From the IMG/VR virus record IMGVR_UViG_3300044641_006011, positions 34,605 through 98,604 of that record: a stretch of DNA of 64,000 nt. One strand, given 5' to 3'. The first letter of the stretch is position 1, and every line of letters begins with the position of its first letter. Source of the DNA: a virus. Positions 54,195 through 62,843 of this stretch are shown piece after piece. Position numbers and translations under genes: made by a program. The notes beneath the pieces are model-generated. The model had not been told where the DNA came from. It did not search any database and saw nothing but the letters and a program-made list of their open reading frames with translations.

Positions 54195-55601
54195 TCACAT
54201 GAGGTTGTTAACACGTACTCTTCTGTAGTAGCGGTTAGCGTTTGCCCTGAGGCGACCAAGACCAGGTGTGGTTCCTTCTGCAAATGGGTTTGCAACGATA
54301 CCGTATCTGGTCTTAAATCCGATTTTAGGCTGGAAGTTGTTCTCACCAACGGCACGAACCATTTGGAGGGGAACATATGGGCAATAGAACAGACCTGCAT
54401 CATAAGGGGAAGAACCCTTATAACCAACAACATAGTACTGGTTAGCAGAAACGTTTGCCGAATAAGGATCGATATAAACACGATACTTACCTTGGAGAAC
54501 ACCAGCAAAGGTGTTACCAGTGTCATCAACGTTAAGATTTGCGTTGAGTGCGGGGGTGTAGTCAAGTACACCAGCCATGGTCAGGGCGGAAGCAACGTCT
54601 GCAGAGCAGAGGATCATGTTGCCCTTTCCTCTACGAGTTCTTTGTGCGATAGCGTTAGCATCGCGCTCGATTTGGAAGATAAGACCCTTGAACTTCTCAA
54701 CTGACCAACGACCGTTGGAGTCAACGTCGAGGTCGAAAGTACCAGCAGAAGCAACGTTTGCTTGAGCACCTGATTCAGCAATCTTGTAGATAGTTCTGAT
54801 AACTTCGCGGTTGATTTCAGCAAGAATCTCAGTTGAGAGAATGTTTGCTAATTCCGCTTCAGCATTCAGACCGTGGATTGCCTTGAGGTCTTGAGCAAGC
54901 TCAAGTGAGTACTCAGCTTTCAGAGCGCGTGACTTTGCAGTTACGGTGACCTTCTCGATAGAGAATGCCATTTGGTTGAACTCGTTACCGTCATAACCGA
55001 GTCCTTCAGCATTCTCAGTGTCCATACCTTGACCTACACTGTAGGTGTTGTATGCCTGACTACCTTCTGGGTTCAGAAGACCTGGATTTGTTCCTGCGGA
55101 TGCTGTAGTACCGAAACCTACGGAAGCACCGTCAGAACCGGAAACATATCCACTACCAAGAACGGCATTGCGGTCGTCATCTTGACCAGACCATGCAGTA
55201 TCTGCTTCATCGAACAGAGCTTCTGATCCACCTTGTGTAGCGTACTTAGAACGCATTGCAAAGATAAGACCAGTAGGACCATTCATTGGTTGAACGCCAG
55301 CGAGGTCATATGCGACCAGGTTTGGCATTGAACGACGAATGAGGCTGATTAGAACAGGATCGAAACCAGCAACAGGTGAAGATGCATCAGCACTAAAACC
55401 TGCGGTTGCGCCAGATGAACCAGTATTAATGTTTGGACCTTCGGAAAGGAATGCACGCTCTTCGCGTAATTCTCTTTCTTGGTTTTCTAGCAGGATAGCA
55501 GTTACCGCTCTACGATGCGAATCTCTGATTGGATCCATTCCTTGATAATCAAGGATTGGTGACCACTTCTCCTGCAATTGTTCTGCATTGAACATTTGCA
55601 T
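54195..55601 (-). CDS. 23: major capsid protein gp23
   Basis: A 468-residue protein. EKWSPILDYQGMDPIRDSHR and RAVTAILLENQERELREE form the N-terminal propeptide. FLSE-GPN at residues 51-54 is a likely gp21 cleavage site. PVAGFDPVLISLIRRSMPNL, LELAQDLKAIHGLNAEAELA and GNMILCSADVASAL are typical of T4-type gp23. It forms the hexamers of the head. AGAGGT precedes the ATG. It lies downstream of gp22 in the standard order. Confidence 0.97.
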   Translation of the reverse strand: MQMFNAEQLQEKWSPILDYQGMDPIRDSHRRAVTAILLENQERELREERAFLSEGPNINTGSSGATAGFSADASSPVAGFDPVLISLIRRSMPNLVAYDLAGVQPMNGPTGLIFAMRSKYATQGGSEALFDEADTAWSGQDDDRNAVLGSGYVSGSDGASVGFGTTASAGTNPGLLNPEGSQAYNTYSVGQGMDTENAEGLGYDGNEFNQMAFSIEKVTVTAKSRALKAEYSLELAQDLKAIHGLNAEAELANILSTEILAEINREVIRTIYKIAESGAQANVASAGTFDLDVDSNGRWSVEKFKGLIFQIERDANAIAQRTRRGKGNMILCSADVASALTMAGVLDYTPALNANLNVDDTGNTFAGVLQGKYRVYIDPYSANVSANQYYVVGYKGSSPYDAGLFYCPYVPLQMVRAVGENNFQPKIGFKTRYGIVANPFAEGTTPGLGRLRANANRYYRRVRVNNLM

Positions 55602-55648
55602 TGTTTTTACCTCTTTAAAATTTAGTTTGATTGTTTATAATTTAAAAA

Positions 55649-56854
55649 TCACTTTTTAGATACTCTACTGAGAGTTTGAAGATATGCCTCCATGATAGGA
55701 GATACTGATTCGCTCAGATTTTCTCCGTAGGAAACATCCTCAGATAAGTTCTCAGAAAAGTCTTTTTGAGTACCAGTTGATCTGGTTGGGAAATACGATT
55801 CCCTCAGAGTTACCAGTTTCTCACGATAGTTTTCTTCACTATCAAACTCAACATTTTCGGCAAGAGAAGCGAGTTTGTCCTTCTGAGAAAGTGCAAGACC
55901 CTCAGTAACATCGGCAAAGATTACATCAGCAACCGACTCTGCTAATCTTCTATTCAGAGCAACATTTCTTTGAATTTGCTCGTTGAGTTTTTCTTCCATT
56001 TCATCAAGTTTATCTACCATACTCTCGATTACATCATATCTATCTTCAGGGATTGTTACATAATGATCTTCAAAAAGACCTCTCATTCCTTGGAGGAATG
56101 ATTCGGTCATTTCAGTCTTAAGACCGTGCTCAATTGCGAGTGCATTTTCAGCAATCCACTCGTCAGCAACATACTCAAGATATGCATCAACTCTTTCGAC
56201 TAATTCTGATCTAATTGATGCAACTTCTTCAATTAAGGCGCTTTCATACTGAGATTGGAGATCTTCTTTAATCTCAAAAACCTTTGAACGAATAGCGGCT
56301 TCAAAAATAGTACGTGCTTTCTCTTGGAATTCCTCAGAAAGCTCTTCACCTTCTAGAAGAGCATTGACATCTTCTTCGATGTCAAACTCTTCCTTCATTT
56401 CATCTTCATTTTCTTTTGCTTCGTGACCTTTACCTTCTTTCTTTTCTTTTTCTTTCTTTTCCTTGCCCTTTGGTTCGCCAGTCTCTCCTTCTTCGTCGGC
56501 AGCTTCAGCAACTACTTCTTCTTCCTCGTCAAGTTCTTCCTCGTCAACGAGATCTTCATCTTCGTCTTCGGTTTCTTCCTTAACAGCACCTTTGGCAAGA
56601 TGTTGCATAGGATCAGCAGCTTTAGCACCCTTATTGACAACATTTCTTACCGAAGCAAGAGTTGTGGGTTCTTTAAGTTTTGCAGAATTATCGTCTGGGC
56701 GATAATTTTCTGGGGTTGGACCGCCAAGATCTTCCCAATTGCCAGCAGTTTGTCCAGGTGCAATACCTGTCGTTAGCTTCTGCATTGGTTCTGCAGTCTT
56801 GGCTCCTTTGGTTACTACGTTTTCCATTTCTTGTAAATTTCTACCAACGGACAT
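55649..56854 (-). CDS. 22: prohead scaffold gp22 with N-terminal repeats
   Basis: A 401-residue acidic coiled-coil protein. Residues 13-30 (VVTKGAKTAEPMQKLTTG) and 72-89 (VVNKGAKAADPMQHLAKG) are tandem repeats not expected in T4 gp22. A Glu/Lys-rich linker (~95-155) precedes the helical scaffold body (EELSEEFQEKARTIFEAAI). The C-terminal IMEAYLQTL resembles the [IL]xE-AY tag of the core-protein family. The scaffold assembles inside the prohead and is degraded by gp21. Confidence 0.9.
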   Translation of the reverse strand: MSVGRNLQEMENVVTKGAKTAEPMQKLTTGIAPGQTAGNWEDLGGPTPENYRPDDNSAKLKEPTTLASVRNVVNKGAKAADPMQHLAKGAVKEETEDEDEDLVDEEELDEEEEVVAEAADEEGETGEPKGKEKKEKEKKEGKGHEAKENEDEMKEEFDIEEDVNALLEGEELSEEFQEKARTIFEAAIRSKVFEIKEDLQSQYESALIEEVASIRSELVERVDAYLEYVADEWIAENALAIEHGLKTEMTESFLQGMRGLFEDHYVTIPEDRYDVIESMVDKLDEMEEKLNEQIQRNVALNRRLAESVADVIFADVTEGLALSQKDKLASLAENVEFDSEENYREKLVTLRESYFPTRSTGTQKDFSENLSEDVSYGENLSESVSPIMEAYLQTLSRVSKK

Positions 56855-56885
56855 TTGATTAGATATTTATGTATTAATCTATATT

Positions 56886-56893
56886 TATTTATA
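56886..56893 (-). promoter_or_regulatory. T4-type late promoter box TATAAATA
   Basis: An exact box 32 bases before the gp22 ATG. Confidence 0.65.
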
Positions 56894-56895
56894 AA

Positions 56896-57546
56896 TTATA
56901 GATTTGAAAGAAATTCATTGAATAAATTCAACTTATGCTCTTCCAATCTTTTTTGATCAACTAATGTATTAATTCTGCGTTTTGTAGACTCTGCAAGTTT
57001 TTCACGAAGAATTCCACCTTCCCAAACCCACTCTTTACCTTCCATAATTCCCGAAACAAATGCATCGGGTGCAGAAGGATCGGCAACGATATCGGCAGCA
57101 GTTGCAAGCATGAAATCTTCACCAACAATTTTATGACCTTCATTGGTCATTTTTAATGAACCAACACCACGAGAAGAAACACCAAGAGTTACACCTTCAC
57201 TAATAAGAGATTTTGCAATCTTACCCATTGGAGTTTCTAAGAGTTGTGCCTTTCCTCTAAAATTATTTCCTTCACATGTAAGGGAAACAATTTTATGAGA
57301 AACACGATCTAGATTCACAGTTGGACCATCTGGGTGTCCAAGTTCTCCAAGAGCACGACCTTTATTAATAAAAGATTCTGTATATCTTGTTACTTCGCGG
57401 GAGAGTGTTTCCATAGGATACATTCTACCGTTTCTGTTAGTAATGTCTCCTTGGAGAAAAATTCCCTCAATATAACATTTTTTACAGGAACCTTTTCCCT
57501 CAGTAATAAATTTAACTTCTGATACTTCTTCTGTGATTAGTTTCAT
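56896..57546 (-). CDS. 21: prohead maturation protease gp21
   Basis: A 216-residue protein. GDITNRNGRMYPMETLSREV, RALGELGHPDGPTVNLD (His71) and LGVSSRGVGSL (Ser124/125) carry the catalytic residues of the T4 gp21 family. VKFITE-GKG near residue 16 looks like a self-cleavage site. It cleaves head and core proteins after (I/L)xE, the sequence found in the tagged proteins elsewhere in this window. Confidence 0.95.
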   Translation of the reverse strand: MKLITEEVSEVKFITEGKGSCKKCYIEGIFLQGDITNRNGRMYPMETLSREVTRYTESFINKGRALGELGHPDGPTVNLDRVSHKIVSLTCEGNNFRGKAQLLETPMGKIAKSLISEGVTLGVSSRGVGSLKMTNEGHKIVGEDFMLATAADIVADPSAPDAFVSGIMEGKEWVWEGGILREKLAESTKRRINTLVDQKRLEEHKLNLFNEFLSNL

Positions 57547-57550
57547 TGCT

Positions 57551-57826
57551 TTAATTTGTAAATCCTACTTTTGCACCTAACACAGAAGCGTTTGAAGCGT
57601 AAACACAGTGTGAAGGTAACTTTTCTAATAATTCTGATTGAGCTCTCATTAGTGTAAAAGAACCAATAACACTACCACTTTGTGTTTCAACAACTGTCAC
57701 TGCATAATCTGCACCAGTTGATGTGTTAACTAAACGAACAACTGTTGCTGCACTAAAACTAGTTGCTGCTCCGGTTGTAGTTGGAAGTGCTGCTTCTGCT
57801 CCAAGAACTTTAATTCGTGCTGACAT
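57551..57826 (-). CDS. small virion-type beta protein, unknown
   Basis: A 91-residue, Ala/Thr/Val-rich protein (RIKVLGAEAALPTTTGAATS; VVRLVNTSTGADYAVTVVE). It has small beta-sandwich character and sits between gp67-like and gp21 genes. In T4 this interval holds gp68, but similarity is not visible. It may be a capsid decoration protein. Confidence 0.6.
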   Translation of the reverse strand: MSARIKVLGAEAALPTTTGAATSFSAATVVRLVNTSTGADYAVTVVETQSGSVIGSFTLMRAQSELLEKLPSHCVYASNASVLGAKVGFTN

Positions 57827-57996
57827 TATTCTTCCTCAGTATTCTCTTGATCTTCATAATCAAATATCAAAGAAGCAATTTCTGGTTTTGCTAATTCAAT
57901 TCTTTCTGCAGCTTTTGAATATAAGATGGATTTAATTTGATCAGTAATATCAGAAGCTGGAGAGTCTGTTGCCACCAAATCGATAAGTTCTTCCAT
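57826..57996 (-). CDS. 67: prohead core protein gp67-like
   Basis: A 56-residue frame, MEELIDLVATDSPASDITDQ through IKSILYSKAAERIELAKPEI and an acidic end DYEDQENTEEE. T4 gp67 also starts with a short helix and ends in an acidic tail, and lies between gp20 and gp21. Its stop overlaps the next ATG (TAATG). A late box lies 26 bases upstream. Confidence 0.75.
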   Translation of the reverse strand: MEELIDLVATDSPASDITDQIKSILYSKAAERIELAKPEIASLIFDYEDQENTEEE

Positions 57997-58021
57997 AAAA
58001 TTTATAAATGTTGTTATATTG

Positions 58022-58029
58022 TATTTATA
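58022..58029 (-). promoter_or_regulatory. T4-type late promoter box TATAAATA
   Basis: An exact box 26 bases before the gp67-like ATG, overlapping the gp20 stop region. Confidence 0.65.
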
Positions 58030-59713
58030 TTTCAGCTTTCTTTACGTCTTTTTGCATTTGGGCGTCAGTAACTTTTGAATCCTGAGTTAAATCTGGTTCA
58101 GTTGGAACTTGCCCTAATCCAGCATTCATATTATTAGGATCACCTGGTACAGGTAGTGGCTCTCCAGTAATTGGATCAACTAAATTTGGATCTGGAATTA
58201 ATCCGTCTTTAATTTCTTTTTTAATCTGTTTATTAATTTCTAAAATTTCAGAATCAGTTTGTCTTAGGATTTTTCTACGAACATATTCTTGGGAGAAATA
58301 TTTTCCAATATAAGGTTCTATTGTTGCTAAAGTTGCTAATCTGCCATTAACTAATTCACTTTCCTTTAATTCTGCAAATTGATTGTCATATAGAAAGTCA
58401 TATTGGATATGATCTGAAAGTTCTTCCCAATCTTCTAAAGTAATGACATTTTTTAATATTAATTGTGTTTTCAACATATCATTAAATAAATTTGCAAACC
58501 TTTTTCTTAAACGTCCTACAAATTTAGAAAACTTTAGTTCATCACGAAGAATTTCTGAAGATCTTCCCAAATTAAATCCACCGTCAGACGCAATTCTTGA
58601 TTCGGGAACTCCAAGTGCCCTGTAAAGTTTTTTCTGAAAATACTCAATATCAGCAAGTTCTCCAAGATTTTGTCCACCAGGAAGAGTAGTAATTTCAGTT
58701 CCTCTTCCACCTTCTCTACGTGGTAACCAAAAATCTTCAAGCATACTCATGAACTTGCGATCATCACGAACTTCTCCAGTAGAAGCGTTATAGACTAATT
58801 TATTTCTATAGCGATTCATAACATCGCGTAGATATTGTTCTGCTTTTACTTTTGGAAGATTGCCTACGTCAATATAGAAAATTCTGCGCTCAGGTGCGCG
58901 TGATAGTCTGTAAATTACCAAAGAATCTTCAATCATTCTAAGTTGATTGAGTGCTTTAATTGATTTATGTAAATATGATAAAATACTTCCTTTATTTCTA
59001 TCAACTAATCCAGAAGTCACATATGTGATAGAATCTTTTGCTATTTTTATTCCTTTTGAACTTGTATTGACGCTAGCTATGGCACCAACTGGAAAATTTG
59101 GTCTTGGCGTGTAAAGAAAATATTCTTCTACTTCTGGATGAAAAGCCTTATCACTCTCTTCCAATCTTGATAGGTTTGAATTTGGTATAGAATTTTTATC
59201 TTTTTTGTGTTGCCTAACAAATCTCATTTTCATTGGATCAATATATCTAACTTCTTTGATCCCTTCTTCTGGTTTTTTTAAATCAATTACTTTATGGTAA
59301 TATAGTCTTCCGTCAACATACCAATTTCTAAAAATTTCGTGACACTTTTTATCAAAATCTAATATTTCTTTAATATATTTAAATTCTTCTCTGATAACTT
59401 CTTTTAATCTATCACTAGCATTGAGATTAGAAAGTTCTATCTCTACTGGTGAATCATAAAGGTCACTAACGAGTGCTTCATTTACAACGTCTTCTATGGC
59501 ATTATCACATTCTGGGTGTAATGCCATTTCTCTGTATCTTTTAATCAGATCATATTCAGTCCTATATACACCCTCAATATCTACATACTGACCATAAAAT
59601 CCACTAGCAATATAATTATCAACCCCGTCCTCATTATTAGGAGGAACGGGGGAGACAATTGATTTGGATTTTTGATCAGAATTTTCAATAGAGAAACCAA
59701 AGAGTTTTGCCAT
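58025..59713 (-). CDS. 20: portal protein gp20
   Basis: A 562-residue protein. YREMALHPECDNAIEDVVNE, KVIDLKKPEEGIKEVRYIDP, RAPERRIFYIDVGNLPKVKA and GRSSEILRDELKFSKFVGRL are hallmark portal segments, used for cyanophage typing. It forms the dodecameric ring through which DNA is packaged and to which the neck attaches. GATAAATA lies ~35 bases upstream, inside the end of gp19. Confidence 0.97.
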   Translation of the reverse strand: MAKLFGFSIENSDQKSKSIVSPVPPNNEDGVDNYIASGFYGQYVDIEGVYRTEYDLIKRYREMALHPECDNAIEDVVNEALVSDLYDSPVEIELSNLNASDRLKEVIREEFKYIKEILDFDKKCHEIFRNWYVDGRLYYHKVIDLKKPEEGIKEVRYIDPMKMRFVRQHKKDKNSIPNSNLSRLEESDKAFHPEVEEYFLYTPRPNFPVGAIASVNTSSKGIKIAKDSITYVTSGLVDRNKGSILSYLHKSIKALNQLRMIEDSLVIYRLSRAPERRIFYIDVGNLPKVKAEQYLRDVMNRYRNKLVYNASTGEVRDDRKFMSMLEDFWLPRREGGRGTEITTLPGGQNLGELADIEYFQKKLYRALGVPESRIASDGGFNLGRSSEILRDELKFSKFVGRLRKRFANLFNDMLKTQLILKNVITLEDWEELSDHIQYDFLYDNQFAELKESELVNGRLATLATIEPYIGKYFSQEYVRRKILRQTDSEILEINKQIKKEIKDGLIPDPNLVDPITGEPLPVPGDPNNMNAGLGQVPTEPDLTQDSKVTDAQMQKDVKKAEI

Positions 59714-59752
59714 TTTATAATTTTATACTTTTAAATATCCTAAAACTATTTA

Positions 59753-60346
59753 TCAGGTAGAAATTGCAGGTGAAGTAATAGAAACTGGACTAGATGCAGT
59801 TGTTGCAGCAGCTTTCCAATAAAGGATTTGAAATTCAACACTATACTCTTCAATTGTATCAGTTGTGTCCATAGACAAATCAATTTGAGAAATATTTGTT
59901 GGAAAACAACCAATAAAATCATATGTTCTTATTGCTTCACCAGCTTTATTTAATTGACTGACCTGTAAGTCGCAATCATATTCTACTGGTCTAGTTTCAC
60001 CTGTTGCCTGATTGAGATCATTAATTCCATTCATCCATTCTTCAAATGCTGTGCGAATCTTGAAGTCAACATCATTAATTACAGTAATAGACCAAGTATC
60101 AAATGTTCTTTCACCAGCTACTTTTAAAACTCTTCCTCTAAATGGAACTTCAATTGGAGTAATATTTGAAGCTGGAAGTGCTGCAGTTTTAGCTAAAAAT
60201 TCAATTTTAGTTCCAGCAGCGATAGAATCAGTTATAGTTTGACTTCCCACTGTAGTAGGGAAAGTTAAAGAAACTGAAAATAGATTAGGTCTTGCGCCAC
60301 CGCCAACAAGTTGACCTTTAAAGTCGGTGATAGTTCTTAATGCCAT
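59753..60346 (-). CDS. 19: tail tube protein gp19
   Basis: A 197-residue protein. FKGQLVGGGARPNLFSVSLT, IEVPFRGRVLKVAGERTFDT, WSITVINDVDFKIRTAFEEW and YDFIGCFPTNISQIDLSMDT match T4-type tube subunits. Its hexamers stack to form the inner tail tube. An Ala/Thr/Ser-rich C-terminal extension (ATTASSPVSITSPAIST) is present. Confidence 0.95.
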   Translation of the reverse strand: MALRTITDFKGQLVGGGARPNLFSVSLTFPTTVGSQTITDSIAAGTKIEFLAKTAALPASNITPIEVPFRGRVLKVAGERTFDTWSITVINDVDFKIRTAFEEWMNGINDLNQATGETRPVEYDCDLQVSQLNKAGEAIRTYDFIGCFPTNISQIDLSMDTTDTIEEYSVEFQILYWKAAATTASSPVSITSPAIST

Positions 60347-60384
60347 CTTTTTTTACCTCTATGTTTTATGTTATTTTTGATTAA

Positions 60385-62532
60385 TTAAACAGTACCGATT
60401 ACTTCTTCAAAAGAAACACCAGTTTTAGTGGCAACAAAAGTTAGGCCAATATAATTAATAGATCTATTTGGTTTAATAAAGATATCGGCAATAAATTCAT
60501 TTGCATCAATAACAGAAGCAGTGTTATTCGTAGAATCACAAATTAATCTATAATCTTCAATACCTCGCTTTGATTGAATATCTCTTAGGAATGGTTCAAC
60601 AGTTGCTATAAAGTTTCTTCTAGTTGTTTCATCATTAAACTCGAATAATTGATCTTTTGCGACAGTAGAAATTGCCGCTTCAAGGTAGATAAACAATCTA
60701 CGAACATTAATACGATCAAATGCAGACGATTTTGCAAGTCCTGTCTTATCACCGAATAAAATTATTCCTGCACCTGGGGAGAATATAACTGGATTAATTC
60801 TATTTGAATAAAGTCTATCTCTTTGAGTTTTTGAAGGATTGTATGCAAGTTTAACGGCATTTAAAATAGCACCTCTAGAAGTTCCAGCTGGTGAGAACCA
60901 TGGGAAGGAAACAGAATCAGTTCTAGCGCACAAACCAGCAATATCACCATTCAAGGGAACATATCTAAAAGTATCGGAGAATCTATCATACATGTACTTG
61001 TAACCACTATCAAATACTGCAAAAGAAGAAGAAGGAATTGAAGCATAATAACTAATTACATTATCCGTAATTGTGGCGGAATCTTTGAGAACATATCTAT
61101 TTCCAGAAGATTCTGTTAAGAGTGCAGATCTATATGGAGATATAAATGCCAGGCAATCTTTTCTTTCTTCGGCTACGGATATTAATTTTGAAGCAAGTGC
61201 TTGTGCGTTTTCTTTTGCATATCCAGCAGATCCCATGAGTAAGAAGTCTACTGCATATTCATCCGAATTTGAAAGAAGTCCATAACCACTAGACAAATTG
61301 GCGAGGGTTGAACTGAGTGATCCTTCTGCAGTTAAATCAGTACCTCCATCATAATTTTTACCATTTTCTAATGTTAGAACATTTGATCCTGTTCCAGCAA
61401 AATAAATTCCACTCGCAGATTGATCCCAACCTGTATCTGTTGCTAAAGTAAATCCAGAAGTATATGCGGTAGTAACAATTCCAGACGGTGCAGATCCAGC
61501 AAAAATATATCTAGAATTTTCTGCTATGTACTTTCTCCAGTACGAAGTACTTCCAACAGAGAATTCCGCATCAGACGCTTTAGAAAGTGAAAGATGCTTT
61601 TCTAATATTGTTCCAGTATTTCCACTAACAGACCCAATATCATCAAATACAACTACGTGAACTTCATCGAATCTTGCTCCTCTTGCTGCAGCAAAGTTTG
61701 AGGTTGAGGGTCTATCTGCAAGAGTATTCCAATAAAGTGTAGAATTTGTAAGACTGATTGTTTGTTGATCAAACCAATCTTGTTGAGCGGCATATGTTTT
61801 AGTTGTATATGCGGTTAATACACCGCTGGTATGAATACCAAGTGTTCCTCCAGACGCAAAAGAGTAAACTCCTTGTGGTTGATAATCTACTGTAGTCTCT
61901 GTTCCAGCTGCAGATACATGACTCAAAACTTTTACTTGGATTGAACTTACACCTATTCCAGTAACTACACCCTTTAAATATCCACCCAAAACAGATGTAG
62001 ATCCTGAACCAGCAAGAACCGAAGTAATTGCTTGAGTTACTCCACAACCAACTTGAATATCTGTGCTAAGACCACTTAAAATCTGATCTGCTTTCGCATC
62101 AATGATTGCAACTTTAACACCATTTGCCCAAGATCCAGGATCTTTAGCACAAACTGTTACCCCAGAAATTACATTTTCGTCATATCCCAAGTTAATGTAG
62201 TCTTCATAACTTTTAATCTTTATGCTAGTTGCTGATCCAACAAAAGCATTAGAAATATTTTCATCATCTGATCTAATTACTCTAAGACTACCTCCATATG
62301 ATAAAAATGAAGAGGCAACTAACCAAGTTTCATACTGCTTATCTGCAAGATAAGGAGTACCAAAATTATTAATTAATTCTTGCTCATTTGAAACCAAAAT
62401 AGGTTCATTTACTGCACCTTTAGGAAAAGGTGCTACAATAGCTCCTATTTTATTATTTGCAGGACTAACTCTCCCAACGGTTAAATCAACTTCTCTTACT
62501 ACAATTCCAGGAGATGCTAAATTTAGTGGCAT
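60385..62532 (-). CDS. 18: contractile tail sheath gp18
   Basis: A 715-residue protein. LASPGIVVREVDLTVGRVSP at the N-terminus, FGTPYLADKQYETWLVASSF, and the conserved C-terminal sheath core (FDRINVRRLFIYLEAAIS, IFSPGAGIILFGDKTGLAKS, FIADIFIKPNRSINYIGLTF) identify it. The middle (~160-330) is a variable surface domain. It contracts to drive the tube through the host envelope. Confidence 0.96.
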   Translation of the reverse strand: MPLNLASPGIVVREVDLTVGRVSPANNKIGAIVAPFPKGAVNEPILVSNEQELINNFGTPYLADKQYETWLVASSFLSYGGSLRVIRSDDENISNAFVGSATSIKIKSYEDYINLGYDENVISGVTVCAKDPGSWANGVKVAIIDAKADQILSGLSTDIQVGCGVTQAITSVLAGSGSTSVLGGYLKGVVTGIGVSSIQVKVLSHVSAAGTETTVDYQPQGVYSFASGGTLGIHTSGVLTAYTTKTYAAQQDWFDQQTISLTNSTLYWNTLADRPSTSNFAAARGARFDEVHVVVFDDIGSVSGNTGTILEKHLSLSKASDAEFSVGSTSYWRKYIAENSRYIFAGSAPSGIVTTAYTSGFTLATDTGWDQSASGIYFAGTGSNVLTLENGKNYDGGTDLTAEGSLSSTLANLSSGYGLLSNSDEYAVDFLLMGSAGYAKENAQALASKLISVAEERKDCLAFISPYRSALLTESSGNRYVLKDSATITDNVISYYASIPSSSFAVFDSGYKYMYDRFSDTFRYVPLNGDIAGLCARTDSVSFPWFSPAGTSRGAILNAVKLAYNPSKTQRDRLYSNRINPVIFSPGAGIILFGDKTGLAKSSAFDRINVRRLFIYLEAAISTVAKDQLFEFNDETTRRNFIATVEPFLRDIQSKRGIEDYRLICDSTNNTASVIDANEFIADIFIKPNRSINYIGLTFVATKTGVSFEEVIGTV

Positions 62533-62615
62533 CTTAATTCTCCGTGATATCCAGGATTATACTAAAAATATTTATTAAAAATACTATTTCTATTGGGGAA
62601 ACACTGCATGAATGT

Positions 62616-62843
62616 TTACCAATCTGGATATTCCCACTCAACTTTATATCTTTTTTTCTTTTTAGATTCTATAATTCTTTTTATGGTACACTCCTTACAC
62701 TCATAAGAATATGAAGATGATATAGTGTTATTTTTACGTATTCTATAAAAAGAGTCTGTAAGACCTTTTCTAATACCGCAAGATCTACACTTTCTTTCTG
62801 TAAAAAATAAATGATCTAATTCAAATTGATCGTCAAGTTCCAT
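62616..62843 (-). CDS. small zinc-ribbon protein between gp17 and gp18
   Basis: A 75-residue protein. LFFTERKCRSCGIRKGLTDS and SYECKECTIKRIIES give two CxxC pairs, a likely zinc ribbon. A basic tail (SKKKKRYK) and an aromatic end (EWEYPDW) follow. It starts one base before the gp17 stop region. It resembles the zinc ribbon of HNH enzymes but has no nuclease core. It may be a packaging accessory or a remnant. Confidence 0.6.
   Translation of the reverse strand: MELDDQFELDHLFFTERKCRSCGIRKGLTDSFYRIRKNNTISSSYSYECKECTIKRIIESKKKKRYKVEWEYPDW

Noticed and set aside
62616-62843. Possible HNH endonuclease
   Set aside because: Only a zinc ribbon with two CxxC pairs is present. There is no HNH core and no late-promoter hairpin, so it is described only as a small zinc-ribbon protein.
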